Assembly (NCBI GenBank): GCA_029884035.1
Contig: JAOUIM010000022.1
Location: 1 to 17,674, forward strand
Reading direction: 5' to 3'
From: Aquincola sp.
Lineage (GTDB): Bacteria; Pseudomonadota; Gammaproteobacteria; Burkholderiales; Burkholderiaceae_C
DNA length: 17,674 nucleotides
Made by a program: the position numbers and the translations under genes. Of this stretch, positions 1 to 6,476 are shown piece after piece. The notes beneath the pieces were generated by a model. That model did not search any database. It was not told where the DNA came from and worked only from the letters and a program-made list of their open reading frames with translations. Position 1 is the first letter of the stretch; each line of letters begins with the position of its first letter.

Positions 1-831
1 GGCTTGCACCAGCATCGGCGCGTGGCCAACGCCGGCAAACTCCACCAGGTGTGCGTGCGGCCCGCGCTCGGTCATGGCCTGCGCGGTGGCATGCGACAGC
101 AGGTCGCTCTCGGCGCCACGCAGCACGAGCGTGGGGACGCGCAGCGAGTCGTACGCGGCCCACAGCAGTGCCTCTGCCTGGACAGCCGACTGTGGCGTGG
201 CAGCTGTGAACGGCACCGCGATCGCCGGATCGCTGCGCGGGACGAAGAATCCCTCGACGTCCTGCCTGAGCTGAGGGCGCGTCAGGGCCAGCCACTGCTC
301 GCGTGTGTGCGGTCCGAAGCCCTGCGAGATCGCCCAGATCGCGTCGGCGGCCTCGTCCAGCGTGGCCCAGCGCGCCGGTCGGCCGACGTAGTTGCCGATG
401 CGTGCGATGCCTGCGGGCTCGATGCGCGGGCCGACGTCGTTGATCACGAGCTTGCGCACGGGCGAATTGGCGAGCGCGGCCACGCCCAGGCCGATCAGGC
501 CACCCATCGAGGTACCGACCCAATGCACCTCCCGGCCATCGAGGCGGGCGAGCAAGGTCACCATGTCAGCCACGTACTGCGGGACCTGGTATCCCATCGG
601 GTCGGCCAGCCGGTCGGACACACCGCGCCCGACCACGTCGGGGCAAACGACGCGGTGCGTGGCGCTCATGGCTCGAGCCAGAGTGTCGAAGTCTCGTCCC
701 TGGCGTGTCAGGCCATGCGTGCATACCAGTACGCGGGGATTGGCGGCATCGCCCCACTCCCAATAGGCCATGCGGTGCAGGCCGCGGTTGTCCAGGCATT
801 GCACGTGGTCGAGGCGCGGGGTGTCAGACAA
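1..831 (-). CDS. alpha/beta fold hydrolase (partial, C-terminus off left edge)
   Basis: The minus strand reads open from a TTG at 831 to the window edge, giving 277 residues of a serine alpha/beta hydrolase. Visible family features are an oxyanion-type HG motif (residues 39-40), the nucleophile elbow G-T-S-M-G around Ser108, an acid candidate Asp243 in a G-A-E-S-D segment, and the catalytic His270 in G-V-G-H-A-P. All three triad members are present, so only a short C-terminal tail should be missing. No ATG lies in a sensible place. The TTG has GGAG eight bases upstream (840-843), which supports it as start. The gene is divergent from bdhA with 53 bp between starts. The exact substrate (ester, lactone, hydroxyalkanoate oligomer) cannot be read from the sequence. 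Pairing with a 3-hydroxybutyrate dehydrogenase makes a role in hydroxybutyrate ester or oligomer hydrolysis possible, but that is inference only. Confidence 0.85.
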   Translation of the reverse strand, partial: MSDTPRLDHVQCLDNRGLHRMAYWEWGDAANPRVLVCTHGLTRQGRDFDTLARAMSATHRVVCPDVVGRGVSDRLADPMGYQVPQYVADMVTLLARLDGREVHWVGTSMGGLIGLGVAALANSPVRKLVINDVGPRIEPAGIARIGNYVGRPARWATLDEAADAIWAISQGFGPHTREQWLALTRPQLRQDVEGFFVPRSDPAIAVPFTAATPQSAVQAEALLWAAYDSLRVPTLVLRGAESDLLSHATAQAMTERGPHAHLVEFAGVGHAPMLVQA

Positions 832-854
832 GGTCGGGTCTCCGATTCGATAAT
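825..854 (+). promoter_or_regulatory. candidate bdhA promoter
   Basis: A -10 like GATAAT (849-854, five of six consensus bases) lies 18 bp after CAGACA (825-830, four of six). Transcription would start near 861, leaving a leader of about 24 nt that contains the bdhA ribosome site. The -35 covers the TTG start codon of the divergent hydrolase, so the two promoters overlap. On the opposite strand the same place reads GATTAT (855-850), a weaker -10 candidate for the hydrolase. Confidence 0.45.
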
Positions 855-884
855 CGATGCTAACAATCCACGGAGAAACGACAC

Positions 885-1655
885 ATGCTCACCGGAAAGA
901 CGGCACTGGTCACGGGTTCGACGAGCGGCATCGGACTGGGCATCGCCAGGGCGCTGGCCACTCACGGCGCCAACATCATCCTGAACGGTTTCGGCGACGT
1001 CGAAGCGGCCAAGCGCGAGTTCGTCGACCTGGACTGTGAACTCGGCTACCACCCGGCGGACATGGGCGCACCCAGCCAGATCGCCGACATGATCGCCTAC
1101 GCCGAGAGCACCCTCGGGCCCGTCGACATCCTGGTCAACAACGCGGGAATCCAGCATGTCTCGCCGGTCGAGGACTTTCCGGTCGAGAAGTGGGACGCGA
1201 TCCTCGCCATCAACCTGACATCGGCGTTCCACACGACACGCCTGACGCTGGCGGGCATGAAGTCGCGCGGCTGGGGCCGGATCATCAACGTGGCTTCGAC
1301 CCATGGTCTCGTGGCCTCGGCCAACAAGAGCGCATACGTCGCGTCCAAGCACGGCCTCGTCGGCTTCACGAAGTCGGTCGCGCTCGAGGCGGCGACAACC
1401 GGCGTGACCGTCAATGCGATCTGCCCGGGATGGGTGCTGACCCCGCTCGTGCAGAAACAGGTCGATGCGCGGGCGGCGGCCGATGGCGTGAGCGATGCCG
1501 AGGCCAAGCGCCGGCTGCTCGCCGAAAAACAGCCTTCGTTGCAGTTCACGACGACAGCGCAACTCGGCGAACTCGCGGTGTTTCTCTGCACCCCAGCGGC
1601 CGACAACATCCGCGGCGCGGCCTTCAACGTCGATGGCGGCTGGGCGGCGCAGTAG
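885..1655 (+). CDS. bdhA: 3-hydroxybutyrate dehydrogenase
   Basis: Classical short-chain dehydrogenase of 256 residues, the usual length. It should oxidise (R)-3-hydroxybutyrate to acetoacetate with NAD+ in the cytoplasm, feeding products of PHB breakdown into central metabolism. The N-terminal nucleotide site T-G-S-T-S-G-I-G spans residues 10-17, NNAG is at 85-88, and the catalytic set is Asn110, Ser138, Tyr151 and Lys155. Gln90, His140 and Lys148 fall where known 3-hydroxybutyrate dehydrogenases contact the substrate carboxylate. The segment around Ser138 to Lys155 closely resembles Pseudomonas-type BdhA. The ATG at 885 has GGAGA at 872-876, eight bases upstream, which supports this start. 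It is divergent from the hydrolase and convergent with the SIMPL gene. A related SDR with another hydroxyacid substrate is the main alternative. Confidence 0.9.
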   Translation: MLTGKTALVTGSTSGIGLGIARALATHGANIILNGFGDVEAAKREFVDLDCELGYHPADMGAPSQIADMIAYAESTLGPVDILVNNAGIQHVSPVEDFPVEKWDAILAINLTSAFHTTRLTLAGMKSRGWGRIINVASTHGLVASANKSAYVASKHGLVGFTKSVALEAATTGVTVNAICPGWVLTPLVQKQVDARAAADGVSDAEAKRRLLAEKQPSLQFTTTAQLGELAVFLCTPAADNIRGAAFNVDGGWAAQ

Positions 1656-1701
1656 CTTGGCGAGCAGCGGACCGCCGCGCCCAGGCGGCTCCCAGGCGCC
1701 C

Positions 1702-1728
1702 GCGCCGGCGGGGACGCTGCGCCGGCGC
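1702..1728. terminator. GC-rich hairpin between convergent bdhA and SIMPL gene
   Basis: Arms GCGCCGGC (1702-1709) and GCCGGCGC (1721-1728) pair perfectly with an 11-nt loop. The site sits in the 87-bp gap between two convergent stop codons, where a bidirectional terminator is expected. No T-tract follows on either strand, so it is not a textbook intrinsic terminator. Confidence 0.35.
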
Positions 1729-1742
1729 CCCGGCAGGGGTGG

Positions 1743-2471
1743 TCATTTCGTCATCTGCACCGAGCCGCTGACCGTCGCGGTGACCTCGCCTTTCCCGGCC
1801 TCGGTGGGCAACGCCTCGTCGACCATCGCCCCCAGGGCCCTCGCGCGTGCCATGAGCGGCGCCGGACCGGCAGGCTCCTGAGTGGCGACGTTCACTTCTC
1901 TGACGGTGAATCCTGCGTAGCCGAACTGCTGGCTCATCTGCTGCGCCTTGGCACGCCAGCGCGCGATCGCCTGCGCGACCGCCTCGCCCTCGACCTTCTC
2001 GCGCGCTTCCCGCGACAGCGTGTAGCCCACGCGCGCGATCGTCATCGTCTGCACCCGGCCCGTGAGCTGAGCGATCGCTTCGATGTCCTTGCCCTGGACT
2101 GTCAACTCCGCGCTGCCGCTCCAGCCGTTGATCATCGGCGTGCCGCCGCGACTGCCCGGGTTGCTGTAGCGCGGGTAGAGGGAGAAGTTGCCGGTCTGGA
2201 CCTCCACCTGATCGGGTCGGGCGATCCTGCGTGCCTCGGCGAGTGCCGCGTCGAGCGCCTGTTTGAGGCCGCTCTGCACCGCTTGTGCATCGGCGCCCTC
2301 GCGGGTCACGCTGAATACCACGCCAATTACGTCGCGCGCGGCCTCGATTGATGCGGTGGTGGTCAGGTTCAGCACGCCGGACGGCGGCGGTGCCGTCTGC
2401 GCGGTGGCCGCCGCCGCGGCGGTCAGGCCGGCAGCTGCGACGAGACAGATCGGGGTCACGAAGCGGCGCAT
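1743..2471 (-). CDS. SIMPL (DUF541) domain secreted protein
   Basis: A protein of 242 residues with an N-terminal signal peptide: Arg-Arg at 2-3, a long Leu/Ala hydrophobic core to about residue 22, and a likely cut after A-T-A-Q near residue 25. The mature part matches the SIMPL/DUF541 family (YggE, BP26-like): an N-terminal beta-rich segment with many Thr/Val, the central V-Q-T-G-N-F-S-L-Y-P-R-Y motif, and a C-terminal alpha/beta segment. Members are periplasmic or outer-membrane associated. E. coli YggE has been tied to lower oxidative stress, but no biochemical activity is settled. The ATG at 2471 has GAGGAG (2476-2481) just upstream, four to six bases away. The gene is transcribed away from ompR and shares a 174-bp regulatory region with it, so joint control by OmpR is possible. 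The family call is good; the function is open. Confidence 0.85.
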   Translation of the reverse strand: MRRFVTPICLVAAAGLTAAAAATAQTAPPPSGVLNLTTTASIEAARDVIGVVFSVTREGADAQAVQSGLKQALDAALAEARRIARPDQVEVQTGNFSLYPRYSNPGSRGGTPMINGWSGSAELTVQGKDIEAIAQLTGRVQTMTIARVGYTLSREAREKVEGEAVAQAIARWRAKAQQMSQQFGYAGFTVREVNVATQEPAGPAPLMARARALGAMVDEALPTEAGKGEVTATVSGSVQMTK

Positions 2472-2541
2472 GGAGCTCCTCGGTTTTGACTGGTACGCAC
2501 GGGCACGGGTGTTCCGAAGCGCGCCGCGAGCAGTTCGCGTT

Positions 2542-2553
2542 GACTTCGAAGTC
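2542..2553. promoter_or_regulatory. 12-bp perfect palindrome in the SIMPL-ompR divergent region
   Basis: GACTTCGAAGTC is a perfect dyad. It overlaps TTGACT (2540-2545), a five-of-six match to a -35 box reading towards ompR, though no good -10 follows at 17 bp. It may be an operator for either divergent gene, or chance. Confidence 0.25.
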
Positions 2554-2567
2554 CGAGGCGCAATTTG

Positions 2568-2630
2568 TGTAACAGCCGGTCAGGGTAGGAAATTCGGCCC
2601 TCCCGACTTGTAACATCCATGGCTGTTACA
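2568..2630. promoter_or_regulatory. TGTAACA operator-like boxes upstream of ompR
   Basis: Three copies of one heptamer lie in 63 bp: TGTAACA at 2568-2574, TGTAACA at 2609-2615, and the inverted form TGTTACA at 2624-2630. The last two form a 22-bp dyad (2609-2630) in which ten of eleven base pairs are symmetric around CCATGG. The first copy extends to ten bases (2568-2577) that are the exact reverse complement of 2621-2630. GTTACA-type boxes are known as binding elements of OmpR and its relatives in enterobacteria. Placement four bases before the ompR ribosome site suggests autoregulation. The dyad also makes the ATG at 2619 an unlikely start. Confidence 0.55.
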
Positions 2631-2633
2631 GAT

Positions 2634-2637
2634 GGAG
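2634..2637 (+). promoter_or_regulatory. ribosome binding site deciding the ompR start
   Basis: GGAG eight bases before the ATG at 2646. The upstream in-frame ATG at 2619 has no such site and lies in the middle of the TGTAACA palindrome, so 2646 is preferred. Confidence 0.6.
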
Positions 2638-2645
2638 TGTCTCCG

Positions 2646-3380
2646 ATGAATGCACCTGCCCAAGCCCGTCCTGACCGCGTGGTCGTCGTCGACGACGACG
2701 CCCGCATTCGGGACCTGCTGCGCCGCTACCTGACGCAGGAAGGCTTCGAGGTCCTCCTGGCCGAGGACGCCAAAGCGCTGAACCGGCTGCTGACCCGCGA
2801 GACGATCGACCTGATCGTGCTCGACCTGATGTTGCCCGGGGAAGACGGCTTGTCGATTTGTAGACGCCTGCGCGCTGCGAACGACGCGACGCCGATCATC
2901 ATGCTCACGGCCAAGGTCGAGGACGTGGATCGCATCGTCGGGCTGGAGGTTGGCGCGGACGACTACCTGCCCAAGCCCTTCAATCCACGCGAGCTGCTGG
3001 CGCGCATTCACGCCGTCCTGCGGCGCCGTCCGGCGATGGAAGCGCCGGGTGCGCCGGCCAAGGAAGCGCAGACGGTGACGTTCGGCCCCTTCGAGTTCGA
3101 TCTGTCGCTGCGCCGCCTGACCAAGGACGGCGAGCAGATCGCGCTGACCACTGGCGAGTTCTCGATGCTCAAGGCGCTGGTGCGCCACCCGCGCCAGCCT
3201 TTGAGCCGCGACAAGCTGGCGCAACTGGCGCGTGGCCGCGAATTCGAGCCCTTCGATCGCAGCCTGGACGTGCAGATCTCGCGCCTGCGCAAGATGATCG
3301 AACCCGATCCGTCGCAGCCGCGCTATATCCAGACCGTGTGGGGCGTCGGCTACGTGTTCGTGCCCGATGGAGCGAGCTGA
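2646..3380 (+). CDS. ompR: two-component response regulator OmpR
   Basis: A 244-residue OmpR-class regulator. The receiver domain (about 12-128) has acidic Asp16-18, phospho-acceptor Asp60 in L-D-L-M-L-P-G-E-D-G, Thr88, Tyr107 and Lys110. A winged-helix DNA-binding domain (about 140-240) ends in the diagnostic I-Q-T-V-W-G-V-G-Y-V-F-V-P-D-G. Long stretches are the same as E. coli OmpR, for example the G-E-D-G-L-S-I-C-R-R-L-R and P-K-P-F-N-P-R-E-L-L-A-R-I segments, so orthology is clear. It should be phosphorylated by EnvZ, encoded 119 bp downstream, and control envelope genes in response to osmotic or pH conditions. The chosen start is the ATG with GGAG eight bases upstream; an ATG at 2619 would add nine residues. 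A TGTAACA dyad lies directly upstream and may be its own binding site. Specific targets are unknown. Confidence 0.93.
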   Translation: MNAPAQARPDRVVVVDDDARIRDLLRRYLTQEGFEVLLAEDAKALNRLLTRETIDLIVLDLMLPGEDGLSICRRLRAANDATPIIMLTAKVEDVDRIVGLEVGADDYLPKPFNPRELLARIHAVLRRRPAMEAPGAPAKEAQTVTFGPFEFDLSLRRLTKDGEQIALTTGEFSMLKALVRHPRQPLSRDKLAQLARGREFEPFDRSLDVQISRLRKMIEPDPSQPRYIQTVWGVGYVFVPDGAS

Positions 3381-3401
3381 GTAGCCTCGGTCTTAGCCGT
3401 T

Positions 3402-3451
3402 TCGCGGCCCTTGCGCCGCGAGCCCGAGGGGCCGGCCGGGCCCTCCTCGGG
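3402..3451 (+). repeat. two tandem hairpins between ompR and envZ
   Basis: Hairpin one pairs TCGCGGC (3402-3408) with GCCGCGA (3415-3421) around a 6-nt loop. Hairpin two pairs CCCGAGGGGCC (3423-3433) with 3439-3451, eleven pairs with a two-base bulge and a 5-nt loop. Neither has a following T-tract. They fill much of the unusually long 119-bp ompR-envZ spacer and could act as a partial terminator or RNA-stability element that lowers EnvZ relative to OmpR. Confidence 0.45.
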
Positions 3452-3499
3452 AACGGCCCGGCGCGGCATCCCCGGCACTCCCCCGCATAGTCCTCGTTC

Positions 3500-4831
3500 A
3501 TGGCGAAAGCGCGCCCCCTCGGCCTGACCCTCTTTTCGCGCACGTTCTTCCTGCTTGCGCTGCTCCTCGGCGCGGGCATCTTCGCGTGGGTGCAGACACT
3601 GCGCGCGCTCGAGCTCGAGCCGCGTGCGGTCCAGGCAGCCCAGCAGGTGGCCAGCCTGGTGAATCTGTCGCGCGCCGCGCTGCAGTACACCGACGGCATC
3701 AACCGGGTTGCGGTCGTCAAGACCATGACCGACCGGGAGTCCATCCGCGTCTTGCCGCGCGAACCGGGCGACCGGTTCGAGCCGTTCGAGGTGGATCGCT
3801 TCACGCGCCGTGTCGGCGCCGAGCTGCGCTCGCGACTCGAGCCGGGCACCGTGATCGCGAGCGCGGTCAACGGCCAGCCGGGGCTGTGGGTCGGCTTCAC
3901 GATCGAGCGCGATGCGTTCTGGCTTCAGGCCGACGCCGCGCGCGTGGTGCCGCTGACCCCGGGCACCTGGTTCGTCTGGGTCGGCATCGCGCTGGTGGCC
4001 ACGCTGGTCGGCTCGATCGCGATCGCGCGTCTGATCAACGCGCCGCTGCGCGACCTGAGCTTCGCTGCGAGTCGCATCCGCGAGGGCGAGTTCGACTCCG
4101 TCCTCGACGAGAACACGCTGACTTCCGAAATCCGCGAGGTCAACATCGGGTTCAACCGCATGGCCCGCGAGCTGGCCAAGGTCGAGGAGGACCGTGCGGT
4201 GATGCTGGCCGGCATCAGCCACGACCTTCGCACGCCGCTGGCGCGGCTGCGGCTCGAGGTCGAGATGAGCGTCAACGACGAGGAGGCGCAGCGCAACATG
4301 GCGCTGGACATCGATCAGCTCGACGCGATCATCGACAAGTTCATGGACTATGCGCGGCCCGGCGAGGCCAGGCTGGTGCCGGTAAACTTGGCTCAGCTGG
4401 TCGACAAGGAGATCGCAACCTTCCGCGAACCGCGCGAAATCAGGATCATTTCACGGCTGGCGATCGACCTGCGCGTGATGGCCGACGAGATCGAGCTGGG
4501 CCGCGTGTTCGGCAACCTGTTCGAGAACGCGCGCCGCTATGGTCGCAGCAACGACACCGGCATTGCAGTGGTGCACGTGGGCTATGCGCGTTCGGGCCCA
4601 TGGATCATCGTGGCCGTTCGCGATCACGGCCCCGGCGTCGCACCCGAGAAACTGGCCCAGCTGACGACGCCGTTCTACCGTGGCGACGCGGCACGTACCG
4701 CTGCCACCGGCGCGGGGCTGGGGCTGGCGATTGTCGAGAAGGCGGTGCAGCGCATGGGCGGGCAGTTCGATATCGACAACGCGCCCGAGGGCGGTCTCGT
4801 CGCGCGTGTCCGGCTCAAGCGTGCCCCTTGA
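3500..4831 (+). CDS. envZ: sensor histidine kinase EnvZ
   Basis: A 443-residue membrane histidine kinase, close to E. coli EnvZ in length and layout. Transmembrane segment 1 is at about 11-31, a periplasmic domain follows to about 155, transmembrane segment 2 is at about 157-177, and a HAMP domain lies at about 178-230. The H-box has the phospho-accepting His241 in G-I-S-H-D-L-R-T-P-L. The ATPase domain shows the N-box (Asn339, Asn343), the G1 box D-H-G-P-G (375-379) and the G2 box G-A-G-L-G-L (404-409). It should autophosphorylate and pass phosphate to OmpR, and also act as its phosphatase. A stop at 3488-3490 closes the frame upstream, so the ATG at 3500 is the first start; it has no clear ribosome site. 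Unlike E. coli, where envZ overlaps ompR, the two are separated by a hairpin-rich spacer. Confidence 0.92.
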   Translation: MAKARPLGLTLFSRTFFLLALLLGAGIFAWVQTLRALELEPRAVQAAQQVASLVNLSRAALQYTDGINRVAVVKTMTDRESIRVLPREPGDRFEPFEVDRFTRRVGAELRSRLEPGTVIASAVNGQPGLWVGFTIERDAFWLQADAARVVPLTPGTWFVWVGIALVATLVGSIAIARLINAPLRDLSFAASRIREGEFDSVLDENTLTSEIREVNIGFNRMARELAKVEEDRAVMLAGISHDLRTPLARLRLEVEMSVNDEEAQRNMALDIDQLDAIIDKFMDYARPGEARLVPVNLAQLVDKEIATFREPREIRIISRLAIDLRVMADEIELGRVFGNLFENARRYGRSNDTGIAVVHVGYARSGPWIIVAVRDHGPGVAPEKLAQLTTPFYRGDAARTAATGAGLGLAIVEKAVQRMGGQFDIDNAPEGGLVARVRLKRAP

Positions 4832-4879
4832 GCGCCGGCCGCCCGTTGCGGCGGTCGACGCCGGCCGGGGTTCCTGTGC

Positions 4880-4914
4880 GCGCCTGCGGACCGTGCGGGC
4901 GCGGCCGCAGGCGC
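4880..4914. terminator. strong hairpin between convergent envZ and ispF
   Basis: GCGCCTGCGG (4880-4889) pairs perfectly with CCGCAGGCGC (4905-4914), and CCG/CGG inside (4891-4893, 4902-4904) extends the stem past one bulged A. It lies between two converging genes and its right arm reaches into the ispF stop codon (4914-4916). There is no T-tract on either strand, so bidirectional termination is likely but not certain. Confidence 0.5.
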
Positions 4915-5393
4915 TAACGCGCAATGAGCAGCGCCACAGCGCGTGCCTCGATCGCGCGGCCCTCGCCCACTGGCCCCATCTTCTCGGCCGTCTTCGCCTT
5001 GACGTTCACCCGGTCGAGCGCAACGCCGAGCACCTGCGCCAGCCGCTCGCGCATCGCCAGGATGTGCGGGGCCAGCTGGGGTGCCTGCGCGATGACCGTG
5101 CTGTCGACGTTGGCGATCTCGAAATCCGCGTTCCGCACGAGTCGCACCGCTTCGGCCAAAAGCACCATCGAGTCGGCACCCTTGAAGCGCGCGTCGGTGT
5201 CCGGGAAGTGGCGACCGATGTCGCCAAGCGCCGCCGCTCCGAGCAGGGCGTCGATGATCGAATGCGCCAGTGCATCCGCATCGCTGTGACCGGCCAGCCC
5301 CATCGTGTGCGGCACGGTCACGCCACCGAGCACCAGCGGCCGGCCCGCCACGAGCGCGTGAATGTCCCAGCCTTCGCCGATGCGCAGCGTCAT
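4914..5393 (-). CDS. ispF: 2-C-methyl-D-erythritol 2,4-cyclodiphosphate synthase
   Basis: A full-length IspF of 159 residues. It cyclises 4-diphosphocytidyl-2-C-methyl-D-erythritol 2-phosphate to the 2,4-cyclodiphosphate with release of CMP, in the MEP isoprenoid pathway (EC 4.6.1.12). Metal ligands are visible as Asp10 and His12 in G-W-D-I-H and His44 in A-L-A-H-S. The A-G-H-S-D-A-D loop (34-40), the G-D-I-G-R-H-F-P-D-T-D segment (58-68) and the C-terminal K-A-K-T-A-E-K-M-G motif (Thr135, Glu137) are all intact. Its ATG overlaps the stop of the upstream ispD-VOC gene in ATGA, which implies translational coupling. The open frame continues upstream of this ATG, but the extra sequence is a shadow of the ispD-VOC frame. 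The gene converges with envZ over a hairpin. Confidence 0.95.
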   Translation of the reverse strand: MTLRIGEGWDIHALVAGRPLVLGGVTVPHTMGLAGHSDADALAHSIIDALLGAAALGDIGRHFPDTDARFKGADSMVLLAEAVRLVRNADFEIANVDSTVIAQAPQLAPHILAMRERLAQVLGVALDRVNVKAKTAEKMGPVGEGRAIEARAVALLIAR

Positions 5394-6436
5394 GGTGCCT
5401 CCGTGGGCTGTTCGGCGATGCGCCACAGCACGCCGGTGGGGTCGAACAGAACGAAGTCGCGCAAACCCCACGGGCGCATGGCGGGGGACTCGACGCGCGT
5501 TCCGTACTTGGTGGCCACCGCTGTCGCGTTCGCATGCCACGCGTCGAGCTGCTGGGTCATCAACGACATCATGAAGTTGCCGGCATGCGTCGGCTCGTAG
5601 AACGCCTGCAGCAGGAATGCCGCAGCGCCGCGACGCAGTGCCACGACATCGCCGTAGTCGCCATGCACCGTGAAGCCGAGGTCGCGGTAGAACGCGAGTG
5701 AGCGGGCCAGGTCGCGCGCCGGCACGAACGCCTGGATCGCTTCGCGTGACGCCAGCACCCGTTCGGCGCGTGCAAAGTCCTCGGCGAAGGTGAGCTTGAA
5801 GTTGCCGGCATCGCCGGCAACGAGCCTGGGCGCATGGCCGAGCGCCTCGACAGCGCTCGACTCGTCGGTCACCGCATGGCCGGCGCGCGCCAGTGCCTCG
5901 CGCAGCAGACCGAGCCTGAACATCTGCGGCGTCTGCGCCGCCCACTTGCCGGAACGGTCGATCGTCGCGGTGGCGCGCTGGCCGGCATCGGCAGCTTTCA
6001 GCGTGTCGGCCACCGGCAGTGCGAGCAGACCGCCGACGGGGTCGTCAATGCAGGCGTCGATCAGGCGCTCGATCGCCGCGGGCTCGACCAGACAGCGGGC
6101 CGCATCATGCACGAGCACCCAGTCGCGATCGCGCACGCCGCGCTCGCCCAGCGCCTGCAGCCCCGCGGCGACACTGCCGGCGCGGGTCGCGCCGCCGGAT
6201 CGCGCGGTCCAGCCTGAAAATCCAGGCGCGGCCGACTCGAACGCCACGTCGTCGGGCGCCAGCACGACGAGCGTGCGCGCGACGCGTGGCACCCGCGCCA
6301 GTGCAGCGAGCGTGTGCGCGATCACGCTGCGCCCGCCGACCGGCACGTACTGCTTCGGGACCTCGGCACCCGTGCGGCTGCCGGTACCGGCGCATGGCAC
6401 GAGGGCGTAGCAGAGTTCGACCGGCGGCGTTGGCAT
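5390..6436 (-). CDS. ispD: IspD (MEP cytidylyltransferase) fused to a C-terminal VOC/glyoxalase-like domain
   Basis: 348 residues from the ATG at 6436, much longer than ordinary IspD (about 230). Residues 1-231 are a complete IspD: nucleotide-binding P-C-A-G-T-G-S-R with P-K-Q-Y (27-30), G-G-A-T-R-A-G-S-V (81-89), W-V-L-V-H-D-A-A-R (106-114), T-D-E-S-S-A-V-E (190-197) and a C-terminal N-F-K-L-T lysine (Lys214). It makes 4-diphosphocytidyl-2-C-methyl-D-erythritol from CTP (EC 2.7.7.60). From about 233 to 344 a VOC-type domain follows with almost no linker: F-V-P-A-R-D-L-A-R-S-L-A-F-Y-R-D-L-G-F, ending in D-P-T-G-V-L-W-R-I. The first-strand position where glyoxalase I has a metal His is occupied by Ala/Phe, so it resembles metal-free binding or resistance-type VOC proteins. 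An in-frame ATG at 6514 would add 26 non-IspD-like residues and is rejected. The stop overlaps the ispF start (ATGA). Confidence 0.9.
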   Translation of the reverse strand: MPTPPVELCYALVPCAGTGSRTGAEVPKQYVPVGGRSVIAHTLAALARVPRVARTLVVLAPDDVAFESAAPGFSGWTARSGGATRAGSVAAGLQALGERGVRDRDWVLVHDAARCLVEPAAIERLIDACIDDPVGGLLALPVADTLKAADAGQRATATIDRSGKWAAQTPQMFRLGLLREALARAGHAVTDESSAVEALGHAPRLVAGDAGNFKLTFAEDFARAERVLASREAIQAFVPARDLARSLAFYRDLGFTVHGDYGDVVALRRGAAAFLLQAFYEPTHAGNFMMSLMTQQLDAWHANATAVATKYGTRVESPAMRPWGLRDFVLFDPTGVLWRIAEQPTEAP

Positions 6437-6443
6437 GAAGGGC

Positions 6444-6455
6444 GATTCTAGAATC
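6444..6455. promoter_or_regulatory. symmetric -10 palindrome, candidate bidirectional ispD/mfd promoter
   Basis: GATTCTAGAATC is a perfect 12-bp dyad. It gives TAGAAT (five of six -10 consensus bases) on the plus strand at 6449-6454, towards mfd, and the same hexamer on the minus strand at 6450-6445, towards ispD. The minus -10 ends nine bases before the ispD ATG, so the ispD transcript would start at or within a few bases of the start codon, fitting the absence of a ribosome site there. No convincing -35 is seen in either direction. Confidence 0.5.
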
Positions 6456-6476
6456 CGCCCCCTCACGGCCCACTTC

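Noticed and set aside
4..984. Long plus-strand open frame of 326 codons
   Set aside because: It is antisense to the hydrolase and runs into bdhA in another frame. Its composition is rich in Arg/Ala/His with no domain, while the minus strand shows a complete catalytic triad.
2619..2645. ATG at 2619 as the ompR start
   Set aside because: It has no ribosome site and lies at the centre of the TGTAACA dyad. The ATG at 2646 has GGAG at proper spacing and matches family length.
4914..5945. 343-codon reading of ispF with a long N-terminal extension, suggesting another fusion
   Set aside because: The extra 184 residues are the ispD-VOC gene read in another frame. True IspF begins at 5393, where ATGA overlaps the upstream stop.
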